The notes beneath the pieces were generated by a model. It saw only the letters and a program-made list of their open reading frames with translations. It was not told the DNA's origin and ran no database searches. This document shows, in pieces, positions 57,901 through 64,000 of a stretch of 64,000 bases of DNA. The DNA is from Spirometra erinaceieuropaei (lineage: Eukaryota; Platyhelminthes; Cestoda; Diphyllobothriidea; Diphyllobothriidae): NCBI GenBank assembly GCA_902702965.1, contig CACRXP010000001.1:4308060-4372059 (forward strand), in the 5' to 3' direction. A program made the position numbers and the translations under genes. The stretch's first letter is position 1; each line of letters starts with the position of its first letter.

Positions 57901-60900
57901 GACTTCAAGTGGGATACCGTCCTTTCCGGACGCCTTGTTGTGTTGTGAAGGAGGTAATACAGCACTGCATAGGCTGTAAATAAATACAATTTCACTACAA
58001 GCTTGAGGGAGGAGTGGCGTTGGTCATCGGATCTGGAGGGTGTGCGACTTTGACTGAGTTTTGAGCAGTAAAGTCACCACCCACATCGCAAATAGACCCA
58101 CCAGGTGCTTAGGATTTACCACTGACTTGGTGGATAATTCGGTTGACTTCCATTGTCACCATCGTATGCAGCCTGCTCTACGTAGATCGCCAATCCAGCT
58201 CCGTAATTACTGCGGTTATCTATACCCGACTTTGCCGTCGTTTTGCTTATTGGTAGAGAGATCCCTCGTTGCAGAAACCAGCTCATGGTGGATATAAGGT
58301 TCTTGGGTTGATGCAAGAATCGTATCGTCGATGGGTGAATCGCAGAATTCTCAGAATTTCTATAACTGTCTCGTTAACTGAGGACGTCGGTGATTTCCAT
58401 TTGCTATTGTTTTCTTTTTCGACTGGAACTACAAATCGAGTCCGAATTTTTGTGTCCATAGCCTCGGCTATGCTGGGTTGTCGTAATTTAGTGACACAAG
58501 GACGTTTTTCACGTGACGGTTTGGGCACGTTTGAGGGACAAAGTGAGACGCTTGCGAACGAAAACGTGGTCCGACCTATAGGTCTTGTCAGCTTCGGCTC
58601 CGGGCATCGATTTGATCCAATGAACCAAGTTACGGAATCCTGAGCTATCCAGAATTCAGCCAGTCTGTCTGACTGTACGACCATCTTCGGAATATCATGT
58701 CATTGGATGTTTTCAGCGAAGCTGGGAGAATCCATTTGCAACAACTAGCCAATTCTCGTCAGTAGAACTCAACATTCATCCTCATTGTCACATCTAGAAC
58801 CAAACCTAAAAGGCTGCTAAAATGGTCGTTTGGTAAGTCACCTGCCCCAGTCAGTAGATCATGGCGAGGGAGTGTTCCAACCAGTTCTTGCGGCCGCCAC
58901 TAGAGGGTTTCTTTATCGTGCTGATCGGCAGCCGATTTTTATTCGCAGACGGAGACCACAGAGATAATATTATGCCAGTCATACGTAAGCCAGCCATTTA
59001 GTGACTGTCTGCTGTTACATCGGCCGCTGTACTAGGTGAGGTGGAAATTGACCTCCTGGATCTTGATTTCCCGAGAGCCTGAATCACGGATTCGGACTCC
59101 TGACAGGCGGCAGACATTCAGGTTGTACTGCTGAAGGCTAAACGCCGTCAGGCGTCAGATGTCGGGGTGAAGGAGTGTTCGCAAATTCTAGAGCCCAACA
59201 TTAACGGTCAATTCGTAGTATACAACCTACCCAAATCAGTATGCCAGGGTCATGGAACGCGTCATTACTGACGATCGTTGTAGCATAGATCGAAATCCTT
59301 GAATCGGGCATATTTTCGTGAAATTTCTCAATTATTTGGACTACAGGCTGGTCTCTAGAGATCGTTCGAATTGCCTGCTCGAAGTTGTTTTTACTCTATC
59401 GCCTTATCTAAATAGCAAACTAACTTTGACGTCTGTTGGTTGACGCTGTCTCTCTGTGTCACCTTTGGACCTTGAGGTGCCTTAAAAGGCTGTTAGCGTG
59501 CAAGACGTCGGCCCTCTGCACGTCGCTGCTGGTCCGTGACGACTTAGTAGTCGGACTCGAGAAACTGCTTTGCTTGCGACCAACATACGTCGAAGGCCAC
59601 TCCCCTATCCGCCACCTTTGAACGCGCCGGGTAACCGGTAGCCAGGGTTACTAGTGAATCCACCTTCCCGAACTGTAGGGAATTTCTACTAGCGCAATTT
59701 TGACTGATTGCATCACAAGCACGCGCCATAATCGAACTCGGTATACAGCACAACAAACGATCGTTTTCTGCAGTAAAGGAATTCTGGAGAGTTAGAGGCC
59801 TGATTTTGCTGATTGCCAGCCCCACCTCATCTCATTTTTACTAATGACAGGAGATTATGAGGAGGGAACAAAGTGTTCCATAAAGCGTGCATGCGGTGCG
59901 TTTTATAGTCTTCGAAATTGTGCGCTCACTCTTCGCGAAATTGGACAGGGGTCGTATTTCGAGTATGGGGAGATGGCTTCCGACCCCTGTCCGAGCCCTA
60001 TTACCTCACGACTGGTCCGTTGTGGTAAAGCACTAAAAGCCAACTGATTAGTTGAGACTGACCTAGGGATAAAAGTGGGCTAAACGTTAGACTGGTATTA
60101 TGGCTGGAATGTCAATAAGAAGGCGATTTCCTGCGACGTGGTCATCTATCTTAGAGCACGGCCTACACAACATTGCGATGTTATGGATACTGAAAGCGGT
60201 TGATCAAGTTCTGGTAATTGCAGATAATGGTAAGTTCAACTTACAACTGAAGAGCACACAACGGTGTAAACATTTAGTCACTGCACCACAAGCACTGAGG
60301 CCGCCGAAACATGACGAAAACAGGGGCCTTGCAGCATTGTCGATGAAACTTAACATTCTGGATTTTTTTACTCATCTTATCTTTCTTCTTGAAGATAGGG
60401 ATAGTATAAACGAATTCCTGCTGTGATTTGTGACCTCGTTTCCTTATGCATCATAGGTTGTCCTTCGAGGCTATTGGGCCGATTTTGACACAGAACTTTT
60501 ATACTTAGTCGACTATCGTCGCGCAACCTTATTATTTTATCGGCAAATATTCCCGCGAAGGCAGTGTTACATACGTTTTCGTCGGTTAGGAAGAAGCGAT
60601 TGCTACGTTTAGCGAGAAGCATAGGGGATGGCTGCTCATAGAAGGCATCAGAAGTGCCTGTGCCCTCATTCGACTTTCACAAAGTGATTAACGGCAAAGT
60701 CTCTATCCTTGTTGTGAATAACCACGTACTGCCGATTTAGCGTTTACAGGTACGTTTGTAGAGCCTCCGGGTGCCGCCTACATCTGTCGCGTGCCCCGTG
60801 AACGTCAACACTCTGGTGCAGTAGCTATTGTTTTACTATACTGTCAAATTTTCGTCAATATTTGGCATTTGCGGAAGTAGCCTTCCTTGCTGGATCTTAG

Positions 60901-62023
60901 TTTGGCTGTCTAGACAAACAACTACAACGTGTTTTAGCCGATAGAGTGATTAAAACGCTGGTTGTCTTAGCGGAGGGCTCGCTCAAATGCTTTTCGGGCT
61001 TAGGACAGGACCCAAATCTAATTCACTAGTTCTCTTTGCCTTTTTCCTTTCAATCCAATGGATGAAGTGCAGTTCCAGTTTTCACCACGTAGTTTATACT
61101 AGACTTTCGTTGGTTTCGTTACCCGTGCTTCGACGCAGGGCCTTAGTGTCCTCTTAAAAAGGTAGCCGTTTTGGCCCGTGCATTCAACTACATGCTCTGG
61201 GCCATGGACGCTGCCATTTTCGACAGAATTTTCAATTGCGCGCAGAGTAGCCCGTAGGGGTTGTTGTAATCCAACTATACGAACAACGCGTCAGCTGACT
61301 GCATCAGCTTTGCTTAAAGCCTGCGTTTATGACAAGCCAAACAAATTTTTGATGGTCAGAGATCAATGTTTTTGTATCACTGAACAACTGTAATCTTAGG
61401 GTCATTAATTAGACGGTGGTTTCCGGGTTTGGATGGTTTCTTACTACTATCTCCATCACTGGCAACAATGATAAGGCCACACTGAGGAAGATATCCAATG
61501 GGCACTTATATCTACAAGTAACGGTGCTTGCCTCATTGGTTACCAGTCGCTGATCATCCACCACTGATCCCTTCACTCGCCGAATTGTTGGCCTACTTAT
61601 CATACGTTTGGGATTCTGGTGTTTCTACACTTTACGGCGCACTGTACGTTCCATTGTTCTGTGGACGACTGTTTTTAACTCACCCATCTCACCATGTATA
61701 AATTTAGTAGTTTAGTACGTACGGCCTCACCTCCCACTGTCTGGCTTTCTGTACATCGAAAGTGCGAGTTTGAGGAGACCTTTGAGAGGAAGAAGTACAT
61801 CGTCAGCCCACAGGCTAGTCTTTCAGTGTCTTGCTTGTTTACAGAAGGGTTCATTGGTTTCAATCGTTCTTCTTTCCTTATTTAAAATAGTCAACGAATT
61901 CAATTTTCATATTGTAGAGGTTCTTTTTTCACACCTGCGCGGCCTGAATTTGGCGTGCCCAGGAGCTTCTTACTCGGGCTTATTGAGACCGTTTCGTTAA
62001 AATAACCTGCTGACCATAATTCA
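57901..62023. other. No recognisable gene; probable 5' flank of the amine oxidase gene at its end
   Basis: 4.1 kb with short frames (up to 133 codons, minus, 58283-58684) that I cannot assign. The only structural feature is a short hairpin at 59943-59992. A promoter or first non-coding exon for the amine oxidase may lie here, but no convincing core promoter was identified. Confidence 0.4.
59943..59992. repeat. Perfect 12-bp hairpin
   Basis: GGACAGGGGTCG (59943-59954) and CGACCCCTGTCC (59981-59992) are exact inverted complements with a 26-base loop. It is GC-rich in an A+T-rich surround. No downstream T-run or gene gives it a role. Confidence 0.5.
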
Positions 62024-62035
62024 TTTCCCTATAGC
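62024..62035 (+). promoter_or_regulatory. Splice acceptor directly upstream of the amine oxidase ATG
   Basis: A pyrimidine-rich ATTTCCCTATAG ends at 62035, six bases before the start codon at 62042. It would either join a non-coding 5' exon or accept a spliced leader. Flatworms trans-splice a leader onto part of their mRNAs, and such sites often lie just before the ATG. The sequence alone cannot decide. Confidence 0.45.
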
Positions 62036-62041
62036 TCCACA

Positions 62042-62550
62042 ATGCCTGATGACAAGTTCGATGTGGTCGTCGTTGGAGCTGGAATTTCTGGTTTGGCTGC
62101 AGCCAAAGTGCTTTCAAAAGAAGGTCTTAAAGTTGTTGTCTTGGAGGCAAGAACTCGCTACGGCGGCAGAATTCACACCATCTCTCACTCGCTAGATCCA
62201 AGTTCGACTGAGCAGGGTCCACAGAATCCGCTCCTTTTCGATCTCGGCGCCAGTTACCTTCACGGATGCTGTAATGATCAGGAGGTTCAACCACTGTTCA
62301 CGCTTGCCAGCAGAATTAAAATGCTCACAGTCACCTGCCCGGGCGATGTTCTTGGTCCCTATCGTGGATGGGAGTGCCCGGAAGTTGCCGTCTGGCGGGA
62401 TCCCAAAACAGGAGAAGAGATCAATACCGCAGAGGTGGCAGAAGTTAGTTTCCTTCTCGATCGCTGTCTACTACGTTCGCTGAACCTTACTTCTAGTGGC
62501 CGCCACAAAGGACCAGCAAAACGTTTGTCCTTGGAACCGGTAATGGAGCA
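62042..62550 (+). CDS. Flavin-containing amine oxidase (polyamine/spermine oxidase-like), exon 1
   Basis: The 169 complete codons encode the FAD-binding start of a flavin monoamine/polyamine oxidase, an enzyme that oxidises amine groups with release of hydrogen peroxide. Residues 7-22 ([16 protein letters not shown]) hold the GxGxxG nucleotide-binding loop. VVLEAR (about 32-37) ends the second strand with the ribose-binding Glu. RYGGRIHT (about 39-46) is the conserved GGR motif, and [11 protein letters not shown] (about 65-75) the next family block. The C-terminal half of the exon is more variable. The start is chosen as the first ATG, directly before the Rossmann fold. The exon ends at a consensus donor (A|GTAAGT, GT at 62551-62552); reading on gives a stop two codons later. 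The remaining exons are not in the window or not recognised. Substrate is inferred from family resemblance only. No lesion is seen, unlike every transposon frame here, so this looks like a real gene. Confidence 0.88.
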
Positions 62551-64000
62551 GTAAGTTGTCCTCATTCTCTCTATGCCATCTTCACGTATCCTGTCTGACC
62601 TCCCGTAAGACAAACAAAGCTGCTTCTAATTTTTCATGTTATTACCATAATTTGTTAAGTAGTGCAGGGTTTTCTTCCACCGCATTAGGATTTAGCGGTG
62701 ATAGTTTGTCCATCGCAAACAACGAGGACTACCACTGTCTTGGATGAGGCACAGTGGTGAATTTATTCCTAGTAAAGTAGACTTCTGCTGCATTTGTCGC
62801 ATTCTTATCAATTGCACCGTATTCCGGTAACAAGCGACCGAAGGCGGCATTGTCGCAGTGGGCTAGACAGTTTGCCTATCCATGCCACACAGAAACGGAC
62901 TCTTGTATGCAAATGTGACCAAGTAGGTGGGTGAATGTGTGGGTACTTGTTTCTCCTTTGCCCCCCCCCCCACTACTTGTTAGGTTTTGAAGATGGCCTT
63001 TCAAGGTTTTGCCACTGTTCGTCCCGACTGCCGGTCCTTTGCAAGCGTTCAACACTTTACTAGTTTTTAGTTACTTAGTAGATGTCTTAAATGTGTACCT
63101 AGAGCTCAGTTTTTGTCTTCCATGCCTGCGAGTGCTCTCATCGATGTCTCCATAGAAGACTTGTCTCAGCACACACTTATCGGTCATCCCCACGATGTGG
63201 TCATCATTATGAACCCTTCAGGACACCTGCATTTAATTACTTTCAGAGACCGCCGTGGTTCGCGGTTTCAAAAAACACTAGCGAGATCCACGGAGGTGAC
63301 GTAGAGACTGATTCTCATTCGTCATCGTTCTCATTCGTCAACCTTCTCATGTCTGTGAGATCATATCGACGTTTCTACTTTTTTTCCGAAGTCCGCATTA
63401 ACTTCCGAGAAGAATTCGCTGTCCTACGTTTAGATTCGGGCGATTGGGTTTTAATGGGCAAAGGCTGCCAGTAATATTTAGAAAGTGGATTCACCGACAA
63501 CCGTCGCAGAATTTCACACCTTTACATTTCTACAGATGGGCAGTGCATGCGTCCTGGAAAGCCTTTTCGCACTTGCAGTTGTCACCTCTGAAACTGTATG
63601 TTTGTCGAAGATTTAGGGACCACCGTAGTTGTAGACATCAGCTGGAATTGTGTTCACAACTTGAGCCGTTTCACTGAGTATCTGTTGTATTGCCCCAGTC
63701 GTCTGCTACAGGAAAGGCGTGATGTCGATGTCAACCTTTATTTCCAGTTGAGGTAGTCTATTGATGGCGTCGTTGCAGATTGTAGATTGGCAGTTGAGGA
63801 CGCCCCGGAAGTGCTCAATCCAACACCCCATGATCTGTGACTTCTTCATCAGTGGATGACATCGCGTAGTCCAGATTGTTGAAGATCGCCCGTTTACATA
63901 CAGCTAGATTCAGCTGGATCGTGTTCAGCTTTCTTCATGCCTCCTTTCCATAAGGTTGTTTTTGTGGTTAGATTTCCAGTCTCACTTAAACATGCATCAG
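62551..64000 (+). other. Probable intron 1 of the amine oxidase gene
   Basis: It starts with the donor GTAAGTTGTC. No later amine oxidase exon is recognisable on the plus strand to the end of the window. Open frames near 63113-63304 and 63444-63677 have no amine oxidase motifs. A C-run lies near 62960-62972. Confidence 0.5.

Noticed and set aside
58269..58684. Overlapping 124- and 133-codon frames on opposite strands
   Set aside because: No motif on either strand and no splice-bounded structure; not supported as genes.
1..64000. CRISPR array, bacterial operon or prokaryotic defence system
   Set aside because: No regular short repeat-spacer pattern and no prokaryotic gene organisation; introns, SINEs, LINEs and Gypsy elements make the source eukaryotic.

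Overview
This is eukaryotic, repeat-dominated DNA. No operons, ribosome-binding sites or long uninterrupted reading frames are visible. The only single-copy host gene I recognise is the first coding exon of a flavin-containing amine oxidase at 62042-62550 (+), with a consensus GTAAGT donor. Nearly everything else that can be named is transposon debris: three Penelope-like (PLE) fragments with GIY-YIG remnants, one CR1/Jockey-like and one RTE-like LINE pseudogene, four Ty3/Gypsy pol fragments (one followed by a probable LTR), tRNA-derived SINEs, MITE-like inverted-repeat elements, and a C2H2 zinc-finger repeat tail. The mixture, the TTAGGG-type interstitial tracts and the zinc-finger tail (HMRIHENLR at its C-terminus) suggest a parasitic flatworm, most likely a diphyllobothriidean tapeworm. 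That assignment is from memory of family patterns, not a search.

Layout. 0-2 kb: SINE-tail palindrome and a minus-strand PLE (RT plus GIY-YIG). 2-5.9 kb: nothing recognised. 5.87-6.87 kb: a 1.0-kb element with about 310-bp terminal inverted repeats (family T). 7.65-8.24 kb: a 154-bp-arm hairpin followed by a SINE. 8.5-13 kb: three telomere-like tracts, two copies of a GC-rich dispersed repeat (R3) and two SINEs. 14.5-17 kb: a copy of repeat D, two decayed halves of family T and a possible orphan terminal exon. 17.4-29.6 kb: palindrome 1, with arms of about 4.6 and 4.1 kb in inverted orientation. Its spacer holds a 5'-truncated LINE and a 650-bp fold-back element, and its left arm contains the only run of Ns. 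29.6-33.7 kb: Gypsy pol with a 3' LTR, zinc-finger tail, third R3 copy. 35-36 kb: PLE fragment and a SINE. 36.4-46 kb: palindrome 2, whose arms (3.3 and 3.8 kb) end outwards in Gypsy integrase sequence and share a block of about 1.07 kb at roughly 99.5% identity although the flanking arm sequence has diverged by about 8-15%. 46-48 kb: tandem PLE fragments. 50.8-52.8 kb: a second Gypsy pol. 56.6-57.9 kb: RTE LINE (minus). 62-62.55 kb: amine oxidase exon 1, then probable intron to the window end.

How parts relate. Every retroelement frame that I could read carries stops, frameshifts or lost catalytic residues, so none looks autonomous. The window reads as a nest of old insertions in which two large inverted duplications formed, diverged, and (in palindrome 2) were partly re-homogenised. 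The two palindromes, the re-homogenised block and the SINE hairpin are the observations most worth following up. I see no new enzyme system.
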